Shown here piece by piece: positions 1-12,374 of a stretch of DNA of 64,000 nucleotides. The stretch is taken from positions 9,394,600-9,458,599 of the forward strand of contig JAJHZJ010000399.1 of NCBI GenBank assembly GCA_023548195.1. Direction: 5' to 3'. Below the pieces are notes generated by a model. That model was not told where the DNA came from, searched no databases, and was given only the letters and a program-made list of their open reading frames with translations. How positions within the stretch are numbered: position 1 is the stretch's first letter; every line of letters begins with the position of its first letter. The DNA is from Bettongia penicillata ogilbyi (Eukaryota > Chordata > Mammalia > Diprotodontia > Potoroidae). The translations under genes were made by a program, and so were the position numbers.

Positions 1-760
1 GACAGATTATTTTCATGAGAATAAATCTAAATTGTTAGCCAACATGGAAGTATACCTCAAATCACCAATAAGAGAAACTGCAAATTAAAACAACTCTGAG
101 GTTTCACTGTACCCCCATCAAATTGGCAAATATGACAAAAGATGAAATGCAGGGACTGTAGGAAGATTGGAATATGAATGCACTGTTGTTGGAGATGTGA
201 ACTGGCCCTATCATTCTGGAAAACATAATAGAATCATAAGTGATTCAGGTATCACTACTAATCACACAACACTAGGGATGTCAAACATAAATAAATGTCT
301 CATGTATTGAGAAATATTTTTTTGTAAAAGCAAAAACCCTGAAACAAAGTGTTTATCAATTGGGAAATGACTAGACAAATTTGAAGGTACTGATGTAATG
401 GAATATTTTGTGTTAAAAGCAACAACTATGAAAATTCAGTGAAATTTAGGATTTGAATGAACTGATATGGAGAGAAATGGGCAGAACCAAGAGAACAATT
501 TTCACAATGGCCCCACTACTGTAATAGAAAACTGCACTTACAGGACAATACTGATCAATGAACTCTGATCAATGAAACTGTCCATTTTGATTCTGGAGGC
601 TCAACAATGAAACAAATCTTCCTTCTTTGGGCAGAGAGAGGTGGTGGACTACTGGGATAGTGCTCTTTCAGATATGGTAAATATGTAGGCTTGTTTTGCT
701 TAACTATATACTCGTGTGGGGAAATAACAAGAATTCTCTCTGGCCAAAATATAGCATAAA
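1..760 (+). mobile_element. L1 3' end fragment (ORF2 C-terminus and 3'UTR), cut by window edge
   Basis: The text matches the end of marsupial L1: an AACTGCAAATTAAAACAACT block, then the CAAATTGGCAAATATGACAAAAG and GAACTGGCCC blocks. These recur in the same order in the longer L1 near 38.7 kb. Further on come GCAGAACCAAGAGAACA and a 3'UTR with TTGTTTTGCTTAACTAT. Several frame breaks make it inactive. The 3' limit is approximate. Confidence 0.6.
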
Positions 761-3512
761 AGCTGCCAGATACCCAGGATGAAAGCAAGAATCAAAAGAC
801 AGGTGGGTGGGAATGAAATGACTTGACCTTATAAGCTTACATTTTATTGTGGCTTGAATTAATTTACATGCTAAGTCAGAAAATATTTAACCTCACATTA
901 GATAGCTGGGTCTTTCAGACATAGAAAAGCTAAGACAATTTTAGCCAGGGAGCACTCTGCCTGGCTTTTGTTTATATGAATATGTTTTGGCTATGGCTAA
1001 AAAGTTATTTGTCTTCCAAAGCTAACAGAATGAAGCTGAGATGGTTCACAAGTGATGTTGAACTGATGAAGCTCAGAATCTGGCAGCAGGGTGGAACATT
1101 TAGAAAACAATGCCAAGTGAACTTAACACCAACCCAAGACTACAGGTAACCAGCAGAGCAGAATGTAGCTGAGTCTATGTGCCCAGCAGTACCAGGAGAT
1201 AAGCCAAGCAACATGCCCAATGGAAAAGCCTCACCAAATGGCAGCATGATAGTAACATCATGAGAAGATAGGGGTTATTGTGTAAGAGTTGTCCCTTCAT
1301 GTGTATCAGCTGGCTATTTGTATACTGTTTCTGTAACATATATGATCCCTGTTGCATGCCCAATGTTTCAGTGTGTGGGAGAGGGTGAACCACATTTCTA
1401 TGGTGAAATGTTCCACATTGCCTTTCCTTACTGTGCTTTTTCATTAATGCCTTTACTCTGACTTGTGTCCTCTGGCTAGTTACAGAAAAAGGACACATCA
1501 TTGGGGGCTCATTATAATTCAGAGTAGAAGTGGTTTCAACTCTGAAATTTGAATTGGTTATAGCTTTAAAATTGCAATATAGATTTTCAACAAAATAACA
1601 CTACATTTTGTATCTTCTTCTGAATCTGTGTACTTATAAAACTTGCTTTTATTTTCTTTTTAAATATAGTTATACATATACCTCCAGCATGTATATTCAG
1701 GTACTTGATAAATTTCTTGTTGAACAGAGATGAACTGGTTTATCTTCGCGGAAAAACATTAATTGTTTTAAGTACCCATCTTTTTTCCGCACAATGGCTG
1801 ACTCCTTTGAAAAATGTCATTGTTAAAACTCTTCCAAGTCCTTTTTCACCTTCAAGTAGAATATTTAGTCTTCTTGGATAGATAATTTTGGATTCATGAT
1901 GTCATGTATGCTTTTTAATTTATACACATTATATTTAATTTCTCCATTTATTCCCTGTCTCCTTGGAGAAATCTTCTACGATCTTGACTGATGATCTTTG
2001 GTCAAATTTATTTTTGTGCTTACAAGATTCCTTTCATGTCACTATGCTGTTGGAGTATAATCATGTGCTTTGAAAGTTAAATTTAAAAATTTTCCATATC
2101 AGAGTTGTGTTAGTTTTTGTATTTTGTCACTTGCTTTGGATAATTTCAGAAAGGTTTTTTTAAATGATTTCCTAGAATATAGTGCTGTCCATTACAGTAA
2201 ACCAGAGACTGATTCATTTTGATCTGTCTTCTATATCAGTCACTTGTATTCTATTTGGTCAATGCTATCCAATGTTTTGGACAGTCATGGGCCTACCACT
2301 GGTTGCTTCTATTTTTTCAAAATTTCCATAATGATCAGTAAAAATTTATTTCTTCCTAATCTTTTTAAGCCTGTTTTAACTCCAGGCTTGGATCCTTTCA
2401 TGATTTAATTTTTTTTTTTTAAGCAATTCTTCTTATGATTTTCTTTATAAGTGTTAATTCTTACTTAATTTCATTGATTCATTTAAGACTATCTCTTGGG
2501 ATATTTTATTTTATTTCTCTATCTTTGTCACTTCAAGTACTTTAGTTTTCTTAATCACTCCTTAGTTTTGTTCTGTTTTTAAAGTTTGTACTGGCACTCT
2601 GCTTCGCTAACTTTTTTTTAAAGCAAATGTTAATTACCTTGCATAGCTTTTAGCTATTATTTTTTTCTCCCTTTTCTTTAATATAGTTAGTCTTTTTTTT
2701 TAAAAAGGAAACTGTGAGAAGTTCAATTATCTTGCAACTTTTTGTCTTTTCATCTTAACTGGAAATCTATTTTTGGTCCTTAAACACAAGAGGATATTTC
2801 AGTCATTTTTGGATCTATTATTTCATAAGGGTGGTCATTACTCTACTGGTACAGACTGAAACTTCCTTTGGCCTTAGTTTACTCTTTGTGGTTTGCTGTG
2901 GCTAAGGAAGAAAAGAAAAACCACCCTTTGGCAAAGTCAACCTTGTGAGGTACAAGGGAATCATATAGTGTTTTAGAGATTTTATTATGGCAATGTATGA
3001 AGGGTAGATTGAGACAGAATTTGGTTATATATACTAAGGGTTAATCATGAGATGATAAGAACCTGGATTAAAATGGGGGCAATAGGAATGAGAATGGAAA
3101 ATGGAGGTGAATGAGAGAATTTGGTAATAAATTGGATAAAAGAGAATGAATATTAGGGAAGAGTCAAAAGGATTCTAAACTTTCTAGCTGGAAGAATATA
3201 CTGGTAATAGCAATAAAGAAATAAGGTAGTAGGGAATGCGTATGGGAGCTAGAACCAATATTATTAGCACAGGGAATGGAAGAAAGGATGGTGGTGCACA
3301 TAGGATGAATGAGTCTTCCTCTCTTAAAACTTCTGCCAATTGCATTTGTTTGGACATTTAGTGATTATTAAATGAAAAACTAAACTATGTTAAGGCATAC
3401 AGAGAGCAAGCTGGCTGTGGGCATGCCTTCCCAAACTTTCTACATGAAGTCCTCCTGCTATTCCAGGATTGAGCCTTTCTCTGTGCTTGGACTAACAACT
3501 GTGCATGTTAAG
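761..3512. other. Intronic stretch without an identified gene or clear repeat
   Basis: I see no coding signature. From about 1600 to 2870 the plus strand is T-rich with several T8-T12 runs, so the minus strand is A-rich. That would suit a very old minus-strand L1-like remnant, but I could not anchor it to a known domain. The short open frames here lack codon bias and known motifs. Confidence 0.4.
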
Positions 3513-4259
3513 AATGCCAGTCTCAAAAAACATCTCGGAGGCAGAGCCAAGATGGATGAGTAGAAGGACGGATCTGCTCTAGCTCTACCCCCATAGCCCA
3601 TGAGATACTTATAAAAAATTACCCTAACCAAATTCTAGAGCAGCAGAAGCCACAAAATAGAATGAAAGAGATTTCCAGCCCAATACAGCCAGGAAGGTCA
3701 ACAGGAGAGGTCTATTGAACAGGGCTCAGAGTGGAGTGCAGCTCAGCAGAGACAGGACTGGAGCAGGCTTCAGGGCATGGAATCACAGGCAGCAGCTACT
3801 GTTCCCAGATTTCTCAACCCACAAACGGCAAAGACAGCTTCAAAGGAGAATAAGAAAGCTCTTTCACCTAGGTAAGAAGGGAGCCCAGTGTTGCCCTAGC
3901 CCTGGCCCCAGGGTGGTAGTAGTCACTGTGGCAGCAAGTGCCCACTTTTGGAGCCCTCTGCGTAAAAAGATCCTGGGGAAATTGAGCAGCTGATCTGTGT
4001 CTCAGTCCTGAGAGGCAGTTCTGGGGTGAAGAAAAGCACTGGGGTGGTGGAGCTGGTGGAGGCTCTAGAGAGGGAATCCTACTCACAGATCTGGGTCAGA
4101 AAGTGCTTATGGTTGCTCCCAGATCAGAGTGCAGGCAAGGAGAGAAGTAAACTCCTCTCCCTTGATTTTGCCACCTTGGAGGAACTAAGAACTTACAGGT
4201 CCCTAAAGTGTACCCTCCACCTGACAAAGGACTCAAAAGTCAAGTAACTGGCTAGGAAA

Positions 4260-5351
4260 ATGCCCAAAAAAGGGGAAAAAAATAAAACTATATAAGGTTA
4301 CTTTTCTGTTTAACAGATATTTTCTTCCATCCTTTCTGATGAGGAAGAACAAAGCATACCATCAGAGGAAGACATAAAACTCAAGGCTTCTACATCCCAA
4401 ACCTCCAAAATAAATATGCAATGGTCTCAGGCCATGGAAAAGCTCAAAAAGGATTTTGAAAATCAAGTAAGAGAGGTGGAAGAAAATTTGAGAAATGAGA
4501 GCAATGCAAGAATATCAATAGCTTGCTAAAAGAAACCTAAAAAAATGCTGAAGAAAATAACACCTTTAAAAATAGACTAACGCAAATGGCAAAAAAGGTC
4601 CAAAAAGCCAATGAGGAGAACAATGCTTTAAAAAGCAGAATGGGCCCAATGGAAAAGGAGGTTCAAAAGCTCACTGAAGAAAATAGTTCTTTAAAAATTA
4701 GAATGGAGCAGATGGAAGTTAATGACTTTATGAGAAACCAAGAAATTATAAAACAAAACCAAAAGAATGAAAATAGAAGACAATGTGAAATATCTCACTG
4801 GAAAAACAACTGACCTGGAAAACAGATCCAGGAAAGATAATTTAAAAATTATTAGTCTACCTGAAAACCATGATCAAAAAAAGAGCCTAAACATCTTCTT
4901 CCAAGAAATTATCAAGGAAAATTGCCCTGATATTCTAGACCCAGAGGGTAAAATAAAAATGGAAAGAATTCAGCGATCATCTCCTGTAAGAGATACCAAA
5001 AGGAATACTCCTAGGAATATGGTAGCCAAATTCCAGAGTTTCCAAGTCAAGGAGAAAATATTACAAGCAGCCAGAAAGAAACAATTCAAGTATTGTGGAA
5101 ATACAACCAGGATAACACAGGTTGCAGCAGCTTCTACACTAAGGGATCAAAGGACTTGGAATGTGATATTCCAGAAGTCAAAGGAGATAGGATTAAAACC
5201 AAGAATCACCTATCCAGTAAAACTGAATATAATACTTCAGGGGAAAAAATGGCATTTCAATGAAATAGAGGACTTCCAAGCATTCTTGTTGAAAATACCA
5301 GAGCTGAATAGAAAATCTGACTTTCAAATACAAGAATCAAGAGAAACATGA
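4260..5351 (+). pseudogene. Broken L1 ORF1 (RNA-binding ORF1p) of copy 1
   Basis: The ATG at 4260 opens a frame MPKKGKK. Frameshifts and stops then break the frame. Longer open pieces lie at 4586-4813 (coiled-coil heptads with KVQKANEENNALK) and 4767-5351 (RRM and C-terminal domain with TTDLENRSRKDNLKI and PRNMVAKFQ). ORF1p of L1 is a trimeric coiled-coil RNA chaperone that coats L1 RNA. Frame breaks rule out a functional product. It aligns through its length with the copy on the minus strand at 26264-27371. Confidence 0.8.
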
Positions 5352-5404
5352 AAAAATGATATTTGTAACTTGTGATACCTTTTTCAGTATTAGGGTAGTT
5401 AGAG

Positions 5405-5612
5405 GGAATGTATATATGTAGGTGGGTATGGGTATGTATGCATGTGTATATTATATATGTGTAGGTATGTATATGTACATGGGTTTATGTATGTGTGTAT
5501 ATTTATATATGTATGTGTATATATGTATATATGTGTGTATTTGTATATGTATATATGTGTATATGTGTATATATGTATATATGTGTGTATATATATATAT
5601 ATATACACACAC
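5405..5612 (+). repeat. TATG/TATA/TG-rich microsatellite inside HAL1-like copy 1
   Basis: About 200 bp of interleaved TATG, TATA and TG units, ending in (TA)n(CA)n. A shorter TG-rich tract follows ORF1 at the same place in the minus-strand copy (26088-26130). The tract is therefore probably part of the element rather than a later expansion. The open frames through it, rich in Tyr, Met and Cys, are artefacts of the repeat. Confidence 0.85.
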
Positions 5613-5849
5613 ACAGAGGACACAGGGTGAGCTGAATATGAAGGGAGCATAAATAAAAAAATAAAATCTACTGTTGAATGGAATGTACTAGAAGTAAAAG
5701 AATGGGAGAGGTAGAATGTAGCAAATCATCTCACATAAAAGAAGGAAGAACACGCTTTTACAATGGAGGGGAAGAGGCGGGGAGATGAAAGGAAACAACT
5801 GAGTTTTACTCTCATGGGATTTGGTTTAAGAAGGGAATAACACACACTC

Positions 5850-6330
5850 AGTTGCATAAGAAAATCTATTTTGCCCTACAGGAAAGCAAGCAGGAAGGGG
5901 ATAGGAGAAGGAAGATAATAGAAAGGACAGTAAATTGGGGAAAGGGATATTCAGAAGCAAACACTATTGTCAAGGGAGAGAATGGAATAAATGAAGGGCA
6001 GGATAGGACAGAGGGAAATGTGGTTAGTCTTTTACAACACAACTACTATGGAAATGCTTTGCATTGTTACACATGTATGACCCATACTGAATTGCTTGTT
6101 TTCTTCAGGTGGGTGGGGTGGGAGGGAGGGAGAGAATAGAGAACTCAAAGCTTGTTAAAGAATGTTTAAAATTGTTTTAGCATGCAACTGGAAATTAAGC
6201 TATATAGACAATAGAGTACTGAAATCTATTCTTCCCTACAGGAAAATAGAGGGGAAGGAGGACAGAAGAAGGGTGGGTAATAAAAAGGAGGACAGACTGG
6301 AGGAAGGGGTGGATGGGGTGCGTGCTATCC
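5850..6330 (+). repeat. Two imperfect purine-rich tandem units of the HAL1-like 3' region
   Basis: Unit A starts at about 5850 (AAAATCTATTTTGCCCTACA) and unit B at about 6222 (GAAATCTATTCTTCCCTACA). Each continues into a GGA/GGG-rich tract with a GGACAG..TTGGGG or GGACAG..CTGGAG block. Unit spacing is about 372 bp. The same pair occurs in the copies at 25240-25800 and 41031-41600. Confidence 0.7.
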
Positions 6331-6347
6331 TATGAAATGCCAGTCTC

Positions 6348-7094
6348 CTTGCACTAACAGGCAAGGCTAAATGATGTTTCTTGAGGGATCCAAGTGAAAC
6401 TTATTTTGTCATTTAAACTCAGATTTCCAAGTAGAAAAAAGGATTATCTATCCCACTTTCCAATTACAATTCACAGACTAGAAGCAATCTATCAGAAAAT
6501 GAAAGTAAGAACTAGTCTACAAGTACAAGGGATAACTCATCAGAAAAGATCTGCAAAAAAAGAAATTGGGTGACTGAAACCAGAAACTTGCACAAAGACC
6601 TCATACCCAAACCTTACACCAAAAAGAATGTAACTCATGAAAGATTTCACATAGTAAATAAAACAGGGTTTTACTTACTCCAAATGAACAAAACCTATTA
6701 TTGACCTATTTGTTTCTGCTTCAATACTAGGTTAACTGTCAATTTTTGAAAATATTTATGTAGTTGGAAAAAACACATATTAAACACATACACATTCAAA
6801 AGCATCTGGAAAATAAAATCTTCCAGATGCAACCACTGTCAAATCAAGGGGGTGGTTTGCTTTTTTTTTTTTTTTTGCTACTGAATCAACCCTGAAAATA
6901 TTCCTCCCTTGAAAGAGTATTCCAGGTCAGTACTGTCAGTACATATCAGGAACTCCCAAACCTCCAGAGCATAGCTTGGATTTAAAAGATTATGTGTCTG
7001 TCTACTAACTGAAAAGTCAGGTTTTTTTTCCTACTAAAAGTTCTCTTTGTCTCTTATTTGGTGAGACATGGTGATGAGTCAGACTCAGAAACAT
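6348..7094. other. Unassigned intronic sequence
   Basis: AT-rich sequence with a T15-type run near 6862. I see no gene and no repeat that I can name. Confidence 0.4.
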
Positions 7095-7290
7095 AGTGGT
7101 AAGCATGCAATCATAGATTTGGAGCTGGAAGGGATCTTAGAGGTCATCCAATGCAGCTTCATTTTTTAAATGAGGAAATGGAAACCCAGATAAGTTATGT
7201 GAGTCGTTGCCTAAGTTCTCATGGTTACTATATGGCAGAGGTGAGATATGAACCCAATTGCTCATTAGAATTCAGTAATTATTATTATTA
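7095..7290 (-). mobile_element. MIR/THER1-like SINE fragment
   Basis: GATTTGGAGCTGGAAGGGAT, then TTAGAGGTCATCCAATGCAG, AATGAGGAAATGGAAACCCA and a tail with TGAACCCAATT. This is the reverse-orientation pattern of MIR-class CORE-SINEs, and a short (ATT)n follows. Confidence 0.6.
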
Positions 7291-8449
7291 TACTGTGTTA
7301 TTGATATTCTTTGGCATGTAGATTAAAGGACCATCTGAAGGTGTCTATAAAGTGAATTGTTACATAAGCAAGGTTTCATTTTCCTAATAACTTTACTTAT
7401 AGAGTTGAAGATGTGCCCTCATAGAAATCAATTTGGCCAAGATGTAATTAAAAGCACACTTGGAAATGTAGCAAACTTGTAATTACATATTTAGAGGGAA
7501 AAGTCAGTAACTTTAGAATTGATTCTGTACAATATGTTACCCAATAGGTTCTTTAACAAATCAATCACCAACACACTCACGTATGTATTTACTTTCTAAT
7601 GTATTTAGTAAGTGAGCAGATAAAGCTGTCCCAAAACCCCAAATAATAAGATGAAAATTTCCCTGCATGCTTCCTACCCCTTACAATTGAAAACAAACAC
7701 CGATGCCACAACCTCTGAGGCTGAATTGTCTTGGAAGCAAATAGTTAAATATGTAGGAGTTTTCTGTGAATACTGGGAAAAGTGAAAAACAATATACATA
7801 AATTAACATATAAATATTCAAAAATTTGTATAGGAGTTTATATAAGAAAGAAAGCTAATCAGTACACTGGAATATGTGTCTTCTCTTCCTTTGAATGAAT
7901 TGCCTTCATAGGGTTAATTCTACATATTGGAGGTCAATGTTTAGTCTAAGATGGGAGTTTATCTTTCCTTTCCTCCTGGGGGGCATTAAAATGGCCCACT
8001 GTTTGTGTTTCTATTAAGGCACTATTTCAACAGTAACTAGAACAAAATAAAATTCCTTGGACCACTTGGCGATCCCCAAAATCTATTGAAGTCATGTCTA
8101 AACACACACTACTAAAGGAGGGCTGGTTCAGTCCTGGACTAGCCCTGTCTTGGACAGTCTTGATGGTGGGGGTTTCAGGAATATGTTATCTTTCAGCTTT
8201 CTGTCTGGTCATTATGGGAGTAGGGACAGGGCAAAGTAAGTGGGAGGGAAGCTAATTCACACACCAGTCTTGGATTTTATTGTAGGGGAAGCCCAGGGAA
8301 TAATCCCAGCCAGTCAGGATCCAGATATTCATTCATTCATCAATTCATCATTCAGTATGTCCCAAAAGAAGCCCCCAAACAGTATAGATATCCTACTCTT
8401 TGCCACTTCAAGGCCAAGTAGTCCAAGAGTTCAAAGTCATTAAATGTGG
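7291..8449. other. Unassigned intronic sequence
   Basis: No coding exon, RNA gene or nameable repeat was seen. A CATTCATTCATCAATTCATCA stretch near 8330 is a minor simple repeat. Confidence 0.4.
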
Positions 8450-8682
8450 CCTTGGCCTAGAGTTTCAGTGAGGCTTCTGACACTTACTTGCTGTGTAATC
8501 TTGGGCAAGAGACTTAACCTATTTGCCTCAATTTCCTCAAATGTAAAATGTGGATAACAATAATAACCTACTTTCCAGGGCTGTTGTAAGGATCAAATGA
8601 GATAAAGCTGCTAAAGTGCTTAGCACAGTGTCTGGTACATAGCAGGCACTATATAAACATTAGCTACTATTATTATTAGTTC
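8450..8682 (+). mobile_element. MIR/THER1-like SINE
   Basis: In order: CTTGGGCAAGAGACTTAACC, CCTCAATTTCCTCAAATGTA, a GGATAACAATAATAACCTAC block, GTTGTAAGGATCAAATGAGA, GCTTAGCACAGTGTCTGGTA and a TATTATTATTA end. This is nearly the whole 3' body of MIR-class SINEs. Confidence 0.75.
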
Positions 8683-10599
8683 AAATTCATCTAAAGGTTT
8701 GGTAAGCCAAAGCATCTTCTGATGTTATTTTCATTCCTTCCCCTTGGTCCTTTCTGAGCTTTGGAAGTAGTCTTTTTTTTTAAAATATCAGAATTGTTTT
8801 TGGATTTCCTCCCCTGAGGCCTTCCCCCTATCCTATAACATTCTTTCAGAATTAAATCCTCTTATACAAAGAAAAAAAGAATTGCTAAGCAAAAACAGTG
8901 TCCGTATCTGATAATGTATAATGTAAGGTACAAATAAGCATTCTGCCTTGCTAGTCCCTGGCCTGGTGGCTAAAACCATAAGCAATTTTTAGATTGATCA
9001 TTTTGAAGTTGTTATTTTGGTCTGGAAAAACCAAATATCAAGTACGTGGGAACACATTAAAATGTGCACACAAATCAAAATCTTTGAAAAAAAAATTCAT
9101 TTCTTGTAGTGTCACTTGATTTTTTTATTATGAACTTGACTAATAACACTCTATCTAAACATGACCATATCCAAAGACAAAGAACAGAAAAATAGGATTG
9201 TATATAAAAGTATGAATGTATGTTACATATAGTTTCTTTGCTTGCCTACATTGCCTTCTAAACTTGCTTCAAATTTTTAAATGTTTCATCGATGTTCTTT
9301 CCTTTTTTCTTTTGTGACATCACTATTTCTTTCCCCCAAACTTCTCCTCCACCAAAAAAAAACAAAAACCCTAACCAAATAAAAGCTCTCTTGTTACAAA
9401 TAATTGGCAAAGTAAATGTACACACTGAATTTGTCTGAAAGCATGTCTCATTCTGCATTGTTAGTTCCTCACTTCTCTGCCAAGGCAACATATGAAAGTC
9501 AGACCAGTTCTTGGTAACTAGTATGACCACAGGCATATATCCCTTATCCTCTGTGTGACTATTTCTTTTAAGCTGAATGACAATTTGGTTCCTCCTTCCT
9601 ACTCCCTATGAGAATGGGAGAAGAGGGAGGAGTAATGAGATAATGTCTGCACAGTGCTTAGAGTTCCTGGAGAATGTAAGTGATTATTAATACATTTCTG
9701 GTGGATGCAGGCTCTGACTTGTGGAGGCTTTGGGGGTAACATTCCAAATCCAAGGATCTAATTATATGAAAGGGACAATTACAGGTAGAAAGCAATGTGT
9801 GGCACTCTCTGTGGCTATATAGCACTCCCATACAATAAAAGGCTGTGGGAATGCAAAGGTGGCTGAGAAACTTGGTGTAATCCTAGTGATGGTGGAAGGT
9901 TAGGTTTTACCCCCATAGACTTGGAGAAGGAGGGCAGACCAGCTAAACAGATCAGACGTTTAGCCTCAAAGAGAAGCAGAAATAGTTCACTGTTTCCGTG
10001 TGGAATTCCTTAATCCATAAGATTTCAACCACCTCTTACAGTTTGATTTACAGCATCAGAGAAGGAGGCTGACAGCAAACGAACCATCAAGAACAGGGAG
10101 GCAAAGATGTTAATTTTACAAGAGTGCAAAAAGATTTATTTCTGAGGCTGTGTTCTACTCACTCCCTTCTCTTCTTCCCCCACCCATGAATAGTTTAGTT
10201 GACTTAACAGTGCTGCGTTTGTGTCTGTCAACAGCTTTGTGTGGGGGGGCAATATTTTCTCTGCCAGTGACCTTGGAAACACCAGTGAAGAATGTGACTG
10301 ACTGCCTGAGGAAGGAGAGCAGCAAAGTTGGACCTGTTGAAGTTTCCTGAAGCCACAATCTCTGTTCACGGTTGTTTTGATTGAGGCTGCTCCTAATTTG
10401 AAGGGAGACTTGAACCATTTCAAAATTTTTTATTATTATTCATTTTCAGTTTTTAAATCAGAGATTTTTAATAATTGGCTACATTCCTAGTTTTAGTTGC
10501 CTGTCTTTGTGACTTCTGTTGTCCACATCTATGAGCTACAGGATTCCACCTTTGCAGAATAATTCATTTAGTTGCCAAATCTTTTCATTTTTTCTCGAT
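8683..10599. other. Unassigned intronic sequence
   Basis: Mostly unique-looking sequence. Open frames of 85-108 codons at 9258-9536 and 10136-10423 overlap one another in several frames and show no known domain. I see no gene in this stretch. Confidence 0.4.
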
Positions 10600-11290
10600 A
10601 GCATCTCTCACATATGCCCCTTTCTTTTTACACATATAGTCATAACCCTAGTTCAAGGTTTCATTGCCTCTCATCTAGACTATTGCAACAGACTTCTAAC
10701 TGGATTCTTTACCCCAAGCCTCTCCCTACTCCCATTCATTTTCCAAAAAGCTTCCATGATGATTTCCCTAAAGTATAGGTATAACCATGTCAACTCCTAT
10801 TCAATAAACTCCAGTGGTCCCCTAAAAAAATGGGATCAGACGTAAACTCTTTTTTTTCACTTAAAGCTCTTTATAACATGGCTACTGCCTCACTTCCACT
10901 CCTTTAACATGTTACTCCCCTTCACAAACTCCAGCCAGAATGAGTTCTTTGCTATTTCTCCCACACAATATTCCATCTCCCATTTCCATGTTTTTGTATT
11001 GGCTGTCTCCTGTGCCTGGAATGCTCTCCTTTTATCTTTGCTTTGTGGAGTCCCCATTTTCCTTTAAATCTCAGCTCAAATGTCACCTTCCACAGGAGGC
11101 CTTTTCTGATCCCCCTAGCTGGCAGTCTCTTCCTTTCAAGTCTACTTTCTATCTATTCACTTATTTTATATGCGCTAATTTATGTATATGTTGTCCCCCA
11201 TCTTTAAAATGGAAGCTCTTTAAGGTCAGTAACTATTTTTTGATGCCTGGCACACAAGTAAACACAATCAGTGTTTACTGATTGACTGAG
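10600..11290 (+). mobile_element. LINE L2 3' end
   Basis: The upstream part encodes an L2-like ASHLDYCNRLLTG peptide. It continues through TGCCTGGAATGCTCTCCTTT, CACAGGAGGCCTTTTCTGAT and the L2 terminal block (GGAAGCTCTTTAAGGTCAGT, then CCTGGCACACAAGTAAACAC, TGATTGACTG). L2 belongs to the CR1 LINE clade. It is degenerate and inactive. Confidence 0.7.
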
Positions 11291-11304
11291 AGATTGAATA
11301 TGGA

Positions 11305-11470
11305 ACTCCCAATGAGGAAACTCCTATCAGTGCCAATTGTCACCTGTTCTGCAACTGGGTCATCAGGAGATTAAGTGACTTACTCAAAATCAACACCCAG
11401 TAAGTGTCAAAGATGGGAATTCTTGACTCTGAGACCAGCTTTCCGTCCACTATACCAGGTTGCCTCACAT
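11305..11470 (-). mobile_element. MIR-like SINE fragment
   Basis: AATGAGGAAACTC, AGTGACTTACTCAAAATCA, CAGTAAGTGTCAAAGATGGG and a TCTGAGACCAGCTTTCCGTC end give reverse-orientation MIR text, weakly preserved. Confidence 0.5.
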
Positions 11471-11744
11471 CAGGTATTTGATTTTTGGCTAAAATAAGGT
11501 AAGCTAAAGAATCTAATAAATTAACGTTGAATTATCTTGCTTTATGTATAGTGCTTCATGTACTATAAATCCATTGTTTGCAGCTAACATGTCAAGCCTA
11601 TCTAGCTGGAGAAGCCACTCATTTAAACAGAATCATATTTGCCAGTTTAATCACAGGTTTTTTGTGAAAAATGTATAAAAGTAGCACTGAAAAATCTTAT
11701 AACACAGCGCATCAGTACTTTTATAGAGACCAAATGGATTGTGA

Positions 11745-11818
11745 GTCAAGGCAAAGCTGGGCTCTAGTTCTGGCTCTGCTATTAAGTAGCTTTACAACCC
11801 TGGGGAAATTGTTTTAAA
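11745..11818 (+). mobile_element. MIR fragment, left half, interrupted by the 7SL pseudogene
   Basis: GGGCTCTAGTTCTGGCTCTG, AGTAGCTTTACAACCCTGGG and GAAATTG read as the MIR core. The text stops at the start of 7SL-derived sequence. It appears to resume at 12375. Confidence 0.5.
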
Positions 11819-12362
11819 GCTTGGCATGGTGCTGCATTCCTAGAATTCTTCTAATGGGGGAGGCTGAGATTTGTGGACTGCTTGAGCTCAGGAGCTCCGA
11901 GGTGCAATAATGCTAAAGCTCATCAGAGCAGCTCATCATCTAGCAGTTAGGTAATACAGTGGCCTGGAGTCAGATCTCGAGTTCAGAGCCGGCAAGTCAC
12001 TTAAACCTGTTTATCTCAATTTTCTGTAAAATAAACTGGAGAAGGACATGGCAAACCACTCTACTATCTTTGCCATGAAGACCCCAAAAGGGGTCATAAA
12101 GAGTCAAACATGGCTGAAAAGTGACTGAACATTAAACATGAACTCAGAAGCTCATGTGCAGTAAGGTTAAAGCTGATCTAATGTCCACACTAACTCTAGC
12201 ACCAAGACGCTGAGCACCCTGGAGCGGGGGCCAGGAGTTTACTAAAGAAGGGCAAAGTGGTCTATGTCAGAAATGGAGGGGATCAAAACTCTTGTGCCTA
12301 TCATTAGTGGAACTGGACCCATGAGTAATTGCTTCACCTCCAGGCTGGGCTAGAGAGGCTTA
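11819..12362 (+). pseudogene. 7SL (SRP) RNA retropseudogene, split by a SINE
   Basis: Two blocks align in order with 7SL RNA. Block one (11819-11926) has GGCATGGTG, GGGGGAGGCTGAG and CTGCTTGAGCTCAGGAG. Block two (12156-12362) has TGTCCACACTAA, GGAGCGGGGGCCA, GGTCTATGTCAGAAATGGA, GATCAAAACTCTTGTGC and CTCCAGGCTGGGC. An A-rich stretch follows the end, as in a retroposed copy. The middle is a marsupial SINE flanked by a diverged ~25-bp duplication of 7SL text. 7SL RNA is the scaffold of the signal recognition particle. This copy is too diverged and interrupted to be functional. Both halves of the RNA are represented, so it is not an Alu-type dimer or a short SINE monomer. Confidence 0.75.
11930..12150 (+). 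mobile_element. Marsupial tRNA-derived SINE inserted in the 7SL pseudogene
   Basis: CAGTTAGGTAATACAGTGGC, CCTGGAGTCAGA, CAAGTCACTTAAACC, GGAGAAGGACATGGCAAACC, CTTTGCCATGAAGACC and GTCATAAAGAGTCAAACATG follow WSINE1/MAR1-type order. Likely duplicated target: 11902-11926 versus 12156-12180, about 19 of 25 identical. Confidence 0.75.
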
Positions 12363-12374
12363 CAAAAATTAAGA

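Larger units (their letters stand above)
3525..6335 (+). mobile_element. ORF1-only L1 derivative (HAL1-like), copy 1
   Basis: The element starts with an L1-type 5' end (GAGCCAAGATGG at about 3545). A short 5'UTR, an ORF1 remnant (4260-5351), a TATG/TG-rich tract (5405-5612) and two purine-rich units (from about 5850 and 6222) follow. No reverse-transcriptase ORF2 lies between ORF1 and the 3' region. A 12-bp direct repeat, AATGCCAGTCTC, flanks it at 3513-3524 and 6336-6347, as expected for a target-site duplication. Oddly, the last ~120 bp and poly-A seen in the other copies are missing. This may be a 3' truncation; alternatively the 12-bp match is coincidental. Confidence 0.7.

Noticed and set aside
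5399..5652. Open frames on both strands rich in Tyr, Met, Cys and Ile
   Set aside because: They translate the TATG/TG simple repeat and have no gene signature.
10136..10423. Overlapping frames on both strands near 10.2 kb
   Set aside because: Three frames open at once over the same bases, as in random sequence; no motif.
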